From the NCBI GenBank assembly GCA_018830405.1, contig JAHJSF010000171.1, forward strand, positions 1 to 6,809: a stretch of 6,809 bases of DNA, read 5' to 3'. The stretch comes from Nitrospinota bacterium (GTDB lineage Bacteria > Nitrospinota > Nitrospinia > UBA9942 > JAHJSF01). Every line of letters starts with the position of its first letter. The stretch's first letter is position 1. Below are positions 1 through 6,545 of the stretch, one piece after another. Under the pieces are notes generated by a model. The model worked only from the letters and a program-made list of their open reading frames with translations, searched no databases and was not told the DNA's origin. Position numbers and translations under genes: made by a program.

Positions 1-249
1 ACCGACTCATTCTGCGGATTCAAAGGATACCGAATTGAGGCACTATCAAAACTATCCCTAACGGAGCAGGGGTACGGGATGCCCCTGCAACTATGGATAC
101 AGGCCTGTAAAGAAAAACTTAAGGTAGCTGAAAAGGCAACCAAGAGGATATATTCAAATGTCGGACGAATATTCGGTGGGGAATTGGATGACCCTGAAAA
201 GAGGTTCATCTACTACAAAAAGATAATGGAGGTAGAAATACACAAATGA
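1..249 (+). CDS. Glycosyltransferase family 2 protein, C-terminal part (5' truncated by window edge)
   Basis: An open frame runs from base 1 to a TGA at 247-249 and gives 82 residues without a start, so the N-terminal catalytic part lies outside the window. The visible part begins TDSFCGFKGYR and continues with EQGYGMPLQLWIQ, then IYSNVGRIFGGELDDPEKR and a Tyr-Tyr. From family knowledge, this succession (D-S-x-C-G-F-K-x-Y-R, a G-Y-G-M-P-L-Q-x-W helix, then F-G-G-x-L-D-D-P) is the end of a dolichol-phosphate-mannose-synthase-like GT2 domain that moves a sugar from a nucleotide sugar to an acceptor. No membrane segment is visible in this part, which suggests a cytosolic enzyme. Its TGA overlaps the ATG of the deacetylase gene by four bases (ATGA, 246-249), so the two are probably co-translated. 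Donor and acceptor cannot be inferred. Confidence 0.85.
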   Translation, partial: TDSFCGFKGYRIEALSKLSLTEQGYGMPLQLWIQACKEKLKVAEKATKRIYSNVGRIFGGELDDPEKRFIYYKKIMEVEIHK

Positions 250-929
250 ATATACTATGTGTAGGGGCTCACCCTGACGATGTTGATATCGGTATGGGGG
301 GAACAATATTAACCCTTATTGACCAGGGGCACAAAGTTTCTATTCTTGATCTAACCGATGGGGAACCAACCCCAAAAGGAACACACGAAAAGAGGATGGC
401 CGAAAGCGCCGCCTCATCAGAGATTTTGGGGATAGCCGAGAGGATAACCTTAGACCTGGAAAACCGTTTTCTGGAAGATAGCAAAGAGGCCAGAAGGAAG
501 GTAGCCGCCGTTATAAGAAGGATAAAACCGGAAATATTGTTCATTCCTTACTGGGTAGATGCACACCCGGATCATATAGCCGGCTCCAATCTGGCGGTGG
601 CCGCGGCCTTCACCGCCAAACTAACAAAAACAGATATCGAAGGTGAACCATTCCAGCCTAAAAAGGTCTTCTCCTATTTCTCATCCCACCTCCGCCTTAT
701 CATTAAACCATCATTCATAATGGACATAAGCAAGTTTATGGATAAGAAGTTAGAGGCCCTTACCTGCTACAAGTCGCAGTTCGCCGAGCAGGATAGGGAA
801 GAATATCTTAAAGATATGATAAGGAGCAACGGACATCATTGGGGGGCGATGATAAAAAGGGAATATGGGGAAGCATTCGCCTGCCGTGAAGAGGTAGGGC
901 TAAAGGGGATAGAGGACTTAGTAATTTGA
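246..929 (+). CDS. LmbE/PIG-L family zinc-dependent N-deacetylase, BshB1-like
   Basis: The 227-residue product carries the family signature AHPDD at residues 8-12 and HPDH at 107-110. By analogy with BshB and MshB, His9, Asp12 and His110 would bind zinc, Asp11 would be the general base and His107 would assist. The stretch DLTDGEPTPKGT (35-46), the following Arg-x-x-E-A-A-like helix and the VxDISxFMDKKxEAxxxYxSQF-like segment (159-179) resemble BshB1, which deacetylates GlcNAc-malate in bacillithiol synthesis. Length is normal for the family and there is no signal peptide, so it should act in the cytosol on an N-acetylated sugar. The ATG overlaps the upstream glycosyltransferase stop; GGAGG at 228-232 lies a rather long 13 bases before it. 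Its own TGA overlaps the TTG start of the next gene. Family assignment is secure. The exact substrate is inference, because LmbE members act on many N-acetyl-glucosaminyl compounds. Confidence 0.92.
   Translation: MNILCVGAHPDDVDIGMGGTILTLIDQGHKVSILDLTDGEPTPKGTHEKRMAESAASSEILGIAERITLDLENRFLEDSKEARRKVAAVIRRIKPEILFIPYWVDAHPDHIAGSNLAVAAAFTAKLTKTDIEGEPFQPKKVFSYFSSHLRLIIKPSFIMDISKFMDKKLEALTCYKSQFAEQDREEYLKDMIRSNGHHWGAMIKREYGEAFACREEVGLKGIEDLVI
911..928 (+). promoter_or_regulatory. Ribosome binding site and TTG start of the BshC-like gene
   Basis: AGAGGA (911-916) lies nine bases upstream of TTG (926-928). The TTG shares three of its bases with the stop of the deacetylase (TTGA, 926-929). There is no in-frame ATG before residue 103, so this site decides the start. 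The arrangement indicates translational coupling. Confidence 0.6.
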
Positions 930-2467
930 AAAATGGGAAGATAGAGATTCCTGACCAAGATGGGGGGATTTTAACAATCCCAGATCCTGAGGATATCCCC
1001 CAATACATCGAAACCAACCGGAATATATTCTCCGCATGGAGCTTCAACATCGGCGGAATAGACGCCAAATCATTTAGAGAAATAGCCAGAGGAGAGGCGT
1101 CTGAACTCTCCAATAAATATACAGCCAACTTTTCCCCGAAACCCCACATCATAGACAAAGATACTATAGTTATAGAAACGGGTCATCAGCCCGGCCTCTC
1201 CCACCCCGGAATTATCGCCAAATACCTTTTGATGAATAATCTGATTAATAAGAATAATTATGCTGGGCTTAATTTAATCGTCGATTCTGATAACTTTCAA
1301 GACATTAGCCTATATATCCCAAACAGAGAAAAATCTACTATTCCCCTCCTATCGCTCAACAAACCTATCCCCTTCGAAACCGCCGAAGAGATAGATGCGG
1401 ACAGGGTTAACCAATTCCTCGATGATATAGATGAATCCCTTTCCCCCCCTTATCTGAATACGGTTAGGAATAATTTTGTGCAATGGAAAAAAGAGGTTAA
1501 GAATAATCCTTCCCAATCTTCAAACCTGACAACCCTTCTTACCCATCTCCGCCGAATCTTTACAAGGGGGAAATTAGGAGAACTCCCCATATCACTACAA
1601 TCGGAAGGAACCACCTTCCTAACCTTCTTCCTCCATATTGTCCAAGATGCCGAGCGTTTCACCCAAATATACAACAGTCAACTCTCACTCTACCGTAAGG
1701 TCAACAAAGTAAGGGATAAGGCCCACCCCTTCCCCAATCTGAAGATTGATAATTGCATCGAACTCCCCTTCTGGCATATAACCGGCGATGAGAGAAGGAG
1801 GATAGCTGTAAAGATAGATAGGGAGAAGATATATCTAAAAAGTAACGGCCAAGAATTGGCGGTTATCGCGGCAGATAATATAGGCCGGGGGATAGAGATA
1901 CTCAGGGAAAAGGGGCTAAAGATAAGGCCAAACGGTCTGACCACAACCATGTTTAACCGGATGTTCATAGCCAATCTCTTCGTCCACGGAATCGGCGGGG
2001 CCAAATATGACCTCGCAACAGATGCCGTCATTAGAGAATTTTTCGCTGCCGAACCTCCCCTCTACGCAACCATCACCATGACCAAATACCCTGATGTCAC
2101 AGTTGGAGATAAATCTGAGAGGATAAAGCTGCTGGAGGATAAACTGCGCAACATCGAGTATAACCCCGACCGTTACGTAGATAATAAAAACCCCTTAGTG
2201 ACCGATAAGAAAAGGCTTTTGCTCGAGATCACCAAACAACATGCCGACAAAAAATCGATAGGGGGAAGGATATCAGCCATTAACCAGGAGTTGCTCTCCA
2301 TCCTAAGGGAGGAGATTAAAGATGATAGAATGGAACTGGATAAACTTAAGGAAGAGATGGAAATAAACTCTTACATCAGAAGGAGAGACTATCCCTACTT
2401 CTTCTTTAAGGCCGCAAAACTCAACGAATTGATTGTTAATAATATACAGAGTGGCAGAACAAAGTAG
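926..2467 (+). CDS. BshC-like protein of unknown function (candidate ligase acting after the deacetylase)
   Basis: This 513-residue protein starts at TTG (926-928). The start overlaps the deacetylase TGA, and AGAGGA at 911-916 stands nine bases before it. The first internal Met is residue 103, so a later ATG start would delete conserved parts. Visible landmarks are TGHQPG (85-90) followed by HPGIIAKY (93-100), NLIVDSDNFQD (116-126), a central helical region, RPNGLTTTMFNR (334-345), and VHGIGGAKYDLATDAVI (353-369) followed by FFAAEPP. A charged, probably coiled-coil stretch covers about 425-480, and the end has RRRDYPYFFF (485-494). The TGHQPG block recalls the T-G-x-Q-x-G-L block of BshC, the putative bacillithiol cysteine ligase, and the late coiled coil also fits BshC. 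The rest differs strongly. I recall similar uncharacterised proteins from planctomycetes, but could not check this. No signal peptide or membrane segment is seen. Position after a BshB1-like deacetylase suggests it processes the freed amine; that is inference. Confidence 0.7.
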   Translation: MKNGKIEIPDQDGGILTIPDPEDIPQYIETNRNIFSAWSFNIGGIDAKSFREIARGEASELSNKYTANFSPKPHIIDKDTIVIETGHQPGLSHPGIIAKYLLMNNLINKNNYAGLNLIVDSDNFQDISLYIPNREKSTIPLLSLNKPIPFETAEEIDADRVNQFLDDIDESLSPPYLNTVRNNFVQWKKEVKNNPSQSSNLTTLLTHLRRIFTRGKLGELPISLQSEGTTFLTFFLHIVQDAERFTQIYNSQLSLYRKVNKVRDKAHPFPNLKIDNCIELPFWHITGDERRRIAVKIDREKIYLKSNGQELAVIAADNIGRGIEILREKGLKIRPNGLTTTMFNRMFIANLFVHGIGGAKYDLATDAVIREFFAAEPPLYATITMTKYPDVTVGDKSERIKLLEDKLRNIEYNPDRYVDNKNPLVTDKKRLLLEITKQHADKKSIGGRISAINQELLSILREEIKDDRMELDKLKEEMEINSYIRRRDYPYFFFKAAKLNELIVNNIQSGRTK

Positions 2468-2480
2468 ATCGAGACGCAAC

Positions 2481-2526
2481 AAATCCCCCCTGCCCCCCCT
2501 TTACTAAAGGGGGGATGGGGGGATTT
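2481..2526. repeat. GC-rich palindromic intergenic repeat
   Basis: The left arm (2481-2503: AAAT, six C, TG, seven C, TTTA) and the right arm (2505-2526: TAAA, six G, AT, six G, ATTT) are near-perfect reverse complements around a single central C at 2504. The only defects are a TG/AT mismatch and one extra C in the middle of the arms. As RNA or single-stranded DNA it would form a long, very stable hairpin. It sits 13 bases after the BshC-like stop and before fxsA. It could slow or end transcription of the upstream cassette, but no T-run follows on either strand, so it is not a classical intrinsic terminator. Palindromes of this C-run/G-run style occur as dispersed intergenic repeats in many environmental bacterial genomes. 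That this copy is one of them is inference, since only one is present here. Confidence 0.85.
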
Positions 2527-2568
2527 AAGAGCAAAACGTTATACAAAGTTATTAGGCTCTGTAAATAT

Positions 2569-2574
2569 AGGAGG
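2569..2574 (+). promoter_or_regulatory. Shine-Dalgarno site of fxsA
   Basis: AGGAGG is a full match to the anti-SD core. It lies 12 bases before the ATG at 2587, which is longer than usual but there is no competing in-frame start. It supports independent translation of fxsA, unlike the coupled genes upstream. Confidence 0.7.
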
Positions 2575-2586
2575 ATTATTTAGAAA

Positions 2587-3003
2587 ATGTTATTCAAATT
2601 ATTCATGCTCTTTGTAATATTGCCCATCGTAGAACTCTCAATATTGATAAAGATAGGGCACATTATGGGGGTCTTTAACACCGTTATGCTGATACTCCTG
2701 ACGGCGATGGTAGGCTCATTCATGGTCAAAATGGAAGGGCTTAACGTCCTCTACCGTTTTCAGGAAAATACCAACCGCGGTATATTCCCGGCCGAAGAGC
2801 TCTTTGACGGGGTCCTGATATTGATAGCCGGCGTTCTGCTGATTACCCCCGGCGTAGTAACCGACTTTATCGGGTTTCTCTTTGTATTCCCCGCCTCAAG
2901 GGGGGTAATAAAGAAGCTGATAAAAAAATATCTTAAGACACAAATAATCGTCAACAGCGGAGGTGGTGGTGGCAACGACGACAACAATATTATCGATGTT
3001 TAG
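2587..3003 (+). CDS. fxsA: FxsA family inner-membrane protein
   Basis: The 138-residue product has three hydrophobic segments: about residues 3-22, 29-48, and a long hydrophobic stretch at 74-102. The last holds the family motif P-G-x-x-T-D-x-x-G (88-96) ending in a Pro at 102. An early Pro-x-x-E-L (PIVELSI, 13-19) and G-x-x-x-x-x-L-x-x-x-T-A-x-x-G spacing (28-43) are also typical of FxsA. In E. coli, FxsA (YjeG) is a membrane protein whose overproduction relieves exclusion of phage T7 by the F plasmid product PifA; its normal role is unknown. The C-terminus (103-138) is basic and then polar, with five consecutive glycines at 125-129 and an acidic Asp/Asn end, so it is probably a flexible cytosolic tail. 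Length is usual for the family. The gene stands alone between the palindrome and the repeat-rich spacer. No convincing promoter was found directly upstream, so read-through from the cassette is possible. Confidence 0.9.
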   Translation: MLFKLFMLFVILPIVELSILIKIGHIMGVFNTVMLILLTAMVGSFMVKMEGLNVLYRFQENTNRGIFPAEELFDGVLILIAGVLLITPGVVTDFIGFLFVFPASRGVIKKLIKKYLKTQIIVNSGGGGGNDDNNIIDV

Positions 3004-3178
3004 GTAGCCTCGCTTATTCAGAACAAAACAGACCGAGGCGCGACTAAGTCTATTGTGCGGAGATGAGTTCGAGGCTATAACAAGGCAACGAGGAGAGAAC
3101 GGCGCAAACATACTTTGGGGTATGTTGAGGAGTTCTCGACGAGGGCTAACGAAGTTAGGGTTTGAATAAAGCTTTGTA
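3004..3178. repeat. Structured, repeat-rich intergenic element between convergent genes
   Basis: This 175-base spacer separates the converging ends of fxsA and the TatD-radical SAM gene and has no plausible ORF. CGAGG occurs four times (3034, 3070, 3089, 3140). A perfect 7-bp stem AACATAC/GTATGTT (3107-3113 with 3120-3126, loop TTTGGG) is nested inside GAGAAC/GTTCTC (3095-3100 with 3132-3137). Another hairpin is CTAAC-GAA-GTTAG (3146-3158). AGCCTCG (3006-3012) can pair with CGAGGC (3034-3039) or CGAGGCT (3070-3076). AAAGCTTT (3168-3175) is a palindrome. The ends (ACTAAG...TATT near 3043-3054 and AATA...CTTTGTACT near 3165-3180) may pair imperfectly, making one long folded unit. It looks like a dispersed repeat or noncoding RNA element more than random spacer. 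No T-rich terminator tract is present. Function and strand are unknown. Confidence 0.5.
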
Positions 3179-4558
3179 CTAGCCTATCCGGTTATACTCC
3201 CTGACCCGCAGCCCAACCCCCACCCCCTCAGCAATCTTACGGCATCTTTCAATATCAACCTTCCCCGGAATGGCCACAACTGTTAACACCACGGAAGGGA
3301 TATATTTTTTGGCCTCCTCGGCAAAATCAACAATCTCCTCAAAAATTCCCCCGTCATAGACAGGCTGACACAACTCCATATACCCCTCTTCATTATCCGA
3401 ATCGAGCGATATCGAAACCGCATCTACAAGCCCTTTAAGCTCGGGAAGAATATTACGGCGGTTGATAATATTCCCATGCCCGTTGGTATTAATCCTAACC
3501 TTACCCCCCTTCTCCTTGACGTAGGCAGCTACCTTCTTCATGGTCTCCAGCCTCAGGGTCGGTTCCCCGAAACCGCAAAAGACAACCTGGTCGAAAGATT
3601 TAGGGTCTCCCATTTTAGCAATAATCGCCTCGGCTGAGGGCTCGCTATGCAGTTTAAGGTTATACCCCTCCACCTCAGGCCTGACCTCTCTGGGGCAGAA
3701 GATACAATCGTTGGTACATCTATTGGTCAGGTTTACATAGAGGGAGTTTCTAATCTTGTAGACAATGGTATCCTCTTCACCAAAATCCTTTATCCCAAAG
3801 AGTTTGGCCACATTGGTAAATAACTGTCTCGAAAGCTCCTCTTCCGAAATACCCTTTATTTCGGCCATCTTCTCGGCCACAAAGCGGACATAGGAAGGTT
3901 CGTTCCTCTCCCCCCTAAACTGCTGCGGCGCAAGATAGGGGCAATCGGTCTCAATCAAAAGCCTATCGAGAGGAATCTCCTTAACAATCTCCCGCAACTC
4001 CTCCGCCTTCGGGTAGGTGATAACTCCGGTAAAGGAGATGAAGAAGCCCGTCTCCAGACACCTCCTGGCCATATCAAGATCCCCCGAATAGCAGTGGATA
4101 ACCCCCCCTACCCTCTCGGCCCCCTCCTCTTCGAGAATCTTCAGGGTATCCTCCTTGGCATCCCTCGTATGGACTATAAGAGGCTTATTAATCTCTATGG
4201 CCAATCTTATCTGCCTTCTAAAGGCCTCCTGCTGAACATCAGCCGGAGAATAATTCTTAAAATAATCAAGCCCCGTCTCCCCCACCGCAATAACCTTGTC
4301 GCGTGAAAGGAGCTCCCTAAGGGTATCGTAATCCGACTCAAACAGCCCCTCCGCATTATGGGGGTGAGCCCCCACGGTGGCGTATATCTGCGGATAGCTT
4401 TCAGCCAAGACAACCGACCTCATACTCCCCTCAACATCCGTCCCAACATTTATAATGGCAGTTATCCCGCTATTCGTTGAGCGTTCTATCACCTCATCCC
4501 TATCGATATCAAACTGCTCCATATCGAGGTGAGCGTGGGTATCAATAAAAGGAATCAT
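3179..4558 (-). CDS. Fusion of TatD family metal-dependent hydrolase and TatD-associated radical SAM domain
   Basis: The 459-residue protein has two domains. Residues 1-256 are a TatD (YcfH-type) TIM-barrel nuclease: THAHLD (7-12, His8 and His10), GETGLD (93-98, Glu94), IVHTRDA (128-134, His130), IHCYSG (154-159, His155) and ETDCPYLAP (203-211, Asp205) supply the two-metal site. Members act as Mg-dependent 3'-5' DNA exonucleases or related hydrolases. Residues about 265-459 are a short radical SAM domain: CTNDCIFC (281-288) gives the Cys-x3-Cys-x2-Cys set for the 4Fe-4S cluster, GFGEPT (329-334) is the SAM-contacting GE motif, and RINTNGHG (355-362) and VSISLDS (381-387) mark later strands. 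This matches the TatD-linked radical SAM family, which occurs fused to or beside TatD; its reaction is unknown. The ATG overlaps the dsbD stop by four bases, with GGAGAGG ten bases upstream inside dsbD, so it is coupled to dsbD. Both domains keep their key residues. Confidence 0.93.
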   Translation of the reverse strand: MIPFIDTHAHLDMEQFDIDRDEVIERSTNSGITAIINVGTDVEGSMRSVVLAESYPQIYATVGAHPHNAEGLFESDYDTLRELLSRDKVIAVGETGLDYFKNYSPADVQQEAFRRQIRLAIEINKPLIVHTRDAKEDTLKILEEEGAERVGGVIHCYSGDLDMARRCLETGFFISFTGVITYPKAEELREIVKEIPLDRLLIETDCPYLAPQQFRGERNEPSYVRFVAEKMAEIKGISEEELSRQLFTNVAKLFGIKDFGEEDTIVYKIRNSLYVNLTNRCTNDCIFCPREVRPEVEGYNLKLHSEPSAEAIIAKMGDPKSFDQVVFCGFGEPTLRLETMKKVAAYVKEKGGKVRINTNGHGNIINRRNILPELKGLVDAVSISLDSDNEEGYMELCQPVYDGGIFEEIVDFAEEAKKYIPSVVLTVVAIPGKVDIERCRKIAEGVGVGLRVREYNRIG

Positions 4559-6477
4559 TTCTTTAATGCCTCTCCGATAACCTTATCAAAGGTATCAACC
4601 GCATCATACTCCGTCCCCTCCCAGTAGAGGCTTCCATCGTAACTAAAAAGGGCAAAATAGGGGAGCCCCACCTGCAGCTCGGCATGGTCAGGATTCTTCT
4701 TAAAGGTTTCGAAGGCGGGATCGGTATCGTATATCTTGACCAAGACAACCTTTTTCAAGGCGGCATTAAGTTTGGCATCGCTGGCGGCCAGTTTCCCAAA
4801 CTCCAGACAATTGGCGCACCAATCGGCGTAAAAGTCGACAAAGATAGGTTTCTTCTCCCTAAGGGCAACCCACTTGGCCTCATCAAAATCCCTGTGCCAG
4901 GCAAGTCCCCCCTCCCCCTCTTCAATAAGGGTTTGATCCGCTCCGACTATAGGGACGTAGATAGCAGTCCCCCGCCTCCTGTAACCCCCATAGACAACCA
5001 TCATCCCTATGGCCAGAATGATAAAGGCCAGATAACTCCTCGGCCTGCATTTCTCGCGGTAGGTAATCCCAAATCTAAGGAGAAGGGAAAAAACAACAAT
5101 CACCAATAGGATAAGATATCCGGCCTGGTGTTTAACCCCGGCCAGGTTCATCCATTTCAGGTAATAGGTTCCGGAAATATAAAGTATTACTATACCCAAA
5201 AGATACTTAACATAAACCATCCACCCCCCCGCTTTGGGGATGTGGTGACTAAAGAAACCAACCAAGAGGAATGGAAGCCCAATCCCCAAACCGAACCCGG
5301 CCATCAAAATAGCCCCCGAAAGAGCTATATAGGATGATTGCCAAACGGAGAGTGTCCCCCCCAAACCGGCAACAATCATATTCGCCTCGGCAATCCTCTC
5401 GGCCACCCGAAGAAGGAGGGTAAAGACAACCGGGGCCACACAGGGGGAGATAATAATACCGGCTCCCATCCCCATAAATAGCGTCCCCGTTAATCCCCCC
5501 CTATGCTGAAATATCTTCCCAAAAGGTGTTTTGGAAAGTCTCTCCATAGAAGGAAAAACGAAGACATCAAACATCGAAAAGGCGAAGATAAAAAAGAGTC
5601 CTGCTAAAAGCAGGTTGGCCGTTGCGGTTCTCATCAGCAGGCTAAAGGCACCGCCGGTCATTCCGGCGATATAGCCGAGAAGGGCGTAGCTTAAAACAAT
5701 CCCCAAAAAATAGGCAATGGTATGTATATGAATCTTTTCATGCCCCTTATCCCTCTTCAGAAGGATAGCCGAGGTTATCGGAATCATCGGGTATACACAG
5801 GGGGTGGCGGCCGAGAAGATACCGGCCAACACCATCAGGAGAAAGGCGTATAAGAAATTCTTTGAATGCCTGTCGTAAAGATTATTTATCCTCTCCCCAA
5901 ACCCATTTGCCGAATAGCCGCCCCCGGTATCGGAAGAAATAGTATATTGCGAGGAAAGATTAATCTCCCCAAACATGGGGGGATAACATATCTTGGTCAA
6001 ATCGTTGCAGGTCTGATATTTAACCTTAACGGTTCTCGGAATCCTCTTCTTAGCCCCACCTCTTTTGACAATTGAAAAAGTAAAGTTCCCCCCGCCTCTC
6101 AAGACATTAACCCCGCTGGCTTCATCATAGCTCCCCACTGGTTTATCAATAGGGATAACATCGTAACCGGCTGAATCAAAACCTGAGAAATCGAAGGATA
6201 AGGGGATAAAAAGCCCCTCACGCCCGCTATCAAGATAGACATGGCTATTTAGCGGAACAGATATATGAATAGATAACAGCCCCTTCGCCCCCTTCTCAGG
6301 GAGACCAAAGGAATTTACCGAAAAAGATGCGGCCGGAATCTCCTCCCCCGCCTGAACCAGGGAGAGTATAGTGGTAGATTCTACATCCGCTTGGGGAGGT
6401 AAAAACAATATGGGTAAAAACAGGAAGAGGAGAAACCAAAATTTGGCTACCCCCTTCAAAAACCTCTCTAATTTCAT
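4555..6477 (-). CDS. dsbD: Thiol:disulfide interchange protein DsbD (cytochrome c biogenesis transmembrane reductase)
   Basis: The 640-residue protein has the full three-domain DsbD plan and should carry electrons from cytosolic thioredoxin across the inner membrane to periplasmic thiol proteins. A signal peptide occupies about residues 1-30 (basic start, hydrophobic 13-27, likely cut after the Ala at 30). The periplasmic alpha domain (about 31-185) ends with TCNDLTKICYPP, giving the Cys157/Cys164 pair. The beta domain (about 205-500) has eight or so membrane segments with Cys227 in ATPCVYPMIPIT and Cys346 in ISPCVAP. The gamma domain (about 525-640) is a thioredoxin fold with DWCANC (552-557; Cys554, Cys557) and a cis-Pro in GLPYFAL (604-610). 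All six catalytic cysteines are present. The alpha pair is Cys-x6-Cys, one residue wider than the Cys-x5-Cys of E. coli. The ATG has no clear SD; the leader from the predicted promoter is about 20 bases. It is first in a two-gene operon with the TatD-radical SAM gene. Confidence 0.95.
   Translation of the reverse strand: MKLERFLKGVAKFWFLLFLFLPILFLPPQADVESTTILSLVQAGEEIPAASFSVNSFGLPEKGAKGLLSIHISVPLNSHVYLDSGREGLFIPLSFDFSGFDSAGYDVIPIDKPVGSYDEASGVNVLRGGGNFTFSIVKRGGAKKRIPRTVKVKYQTCNDLTKICYPPMFGEINLSSQYTISSDTGGGYSANGFGERINNLYDRHSKNFLYAFLLMVLAGIFSAATPCVYPMIPITSAILLKRDKGHEKIHIHTIAYFLGIVLSYALLGYIAGMTGGAFSLLMRTATANLLLAGLFFIFAFSMFDVFVFPSMERLSKTPFGKIFQHRGGLTGTLFMGMGAGIIISPCVAPVVFTLLLRVAERIAEANMIVAGLGGTLSVWQSSYIALSGAILMAGFGLGIGLPFLLVGFFSHHIPKAGGWMVYVKYLLGIVILYISGTYYLKWMNLAGVKHQAGYLILLVIVVFSLLLRFGITYREKCRPRSYLAFIILAIGMMVVYGGYRRRGTAIYVPIVGADQTLIEEGEGGLAWHRDFDEAKWVALREKKPIFVDFYADWCANCLEFGKLAASDAKLNAALKKVVLVKIYDTDPAFETFKKNPDHAELQVGLPYFALFSYDGSLYWEGTEYDAVDTFDKVIGEALKK
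4569..4575 (-). promoter_or_regulatory. Shine-Dalgarno site of the TatD-radical SAM gene, inside dsbD
   Basis: On the minus strand GGAGAGG lies ten bases before the ATG (4558-4556), within the last codons of dsbD. Together with the ATGA stop/start overlap (4555-4558) it fixes the start and implies translational coupling. Confidence 0.65.
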
Positions 6478-6504
6478 CTAAACACTGCTTATAAAAGGAT
6501 TGAC

Positions 6505-6532
6505 GCTATATCTATCGGCAGAAAATTGTTAA
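6505..6532 (-). promoter_or_regulatory. Candidate sigma-70 promoter for dsbD
   Basis: Read on the minus strand, TTAACA (6532-6527, five of six matches to the -35 consensus) is followed after 16 bases by TATAGC (6510-6505, four of six to the -10). Transcription would begin near 6498, leaving a leader of about 20 bases before the dsbD ATG at 6477. A second, weaker possibility further upstream is TTGAAT with an 18-base gap to TATTCT. This rests only on consensus match. Confidence 0.4.
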
Positions 6533-6545
6533 ACAGAATAAATCC

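Noticed and set aside
269-544. Minus-strand open frame of 91 codons inside the deacetylase gene
   Set aside because: It is antisense to a gene with clear family motifs and its translation shows no recognisable domain.
1690-2031. Minus-strand open frame of 113 codons inside the BshC-like gene
   Set aside because: It lies opposite the conserved GLTTTMFNR/HGIGGAKYD region; its composition is that of a reverse-strand shadow.
246-2467. Canonical bacillithiol operon (bshA-bshB-bshC)
   Set aside because: The upstream transferase has GT2 rather than GT4 signatures, and the third protein is too divergent to call BshC outright.
2481-2526. Intrinsic (Rho-independent) terminator
   Set aside because: The stem is strong, but no T-run follows on either strand; kept as a palindromic repeat only.
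2527-2586. Promoter directly upstream of fxsA
   Set aside because: TATACA and TAAATA can be found, but no -35 element of acceptable quality sits at a suitable distance.
2896-3111. Minus-strand frame of 71 codons covering the end of fxsA and part of the spacer
   Set aside because: No SD site or recognisable protein; the spacer part is better explained by its hairpins and CGAGG repeats.
3004-3178. tRNA gene or CRISPR array in the spacer
   Set aside because: The hairpins do not form a cloverleaf with a CCA-adjacent acceptor stem, and the short CGAGG copies are irregularly spaced without uniform spacers.
4684-5109. Plus-strand open frame of 141 codons opposite dsbD
   Set aside because: It is antisense to the DsbD gamma domain and membrane segments; the Pro/Gly-rich product has no family features.
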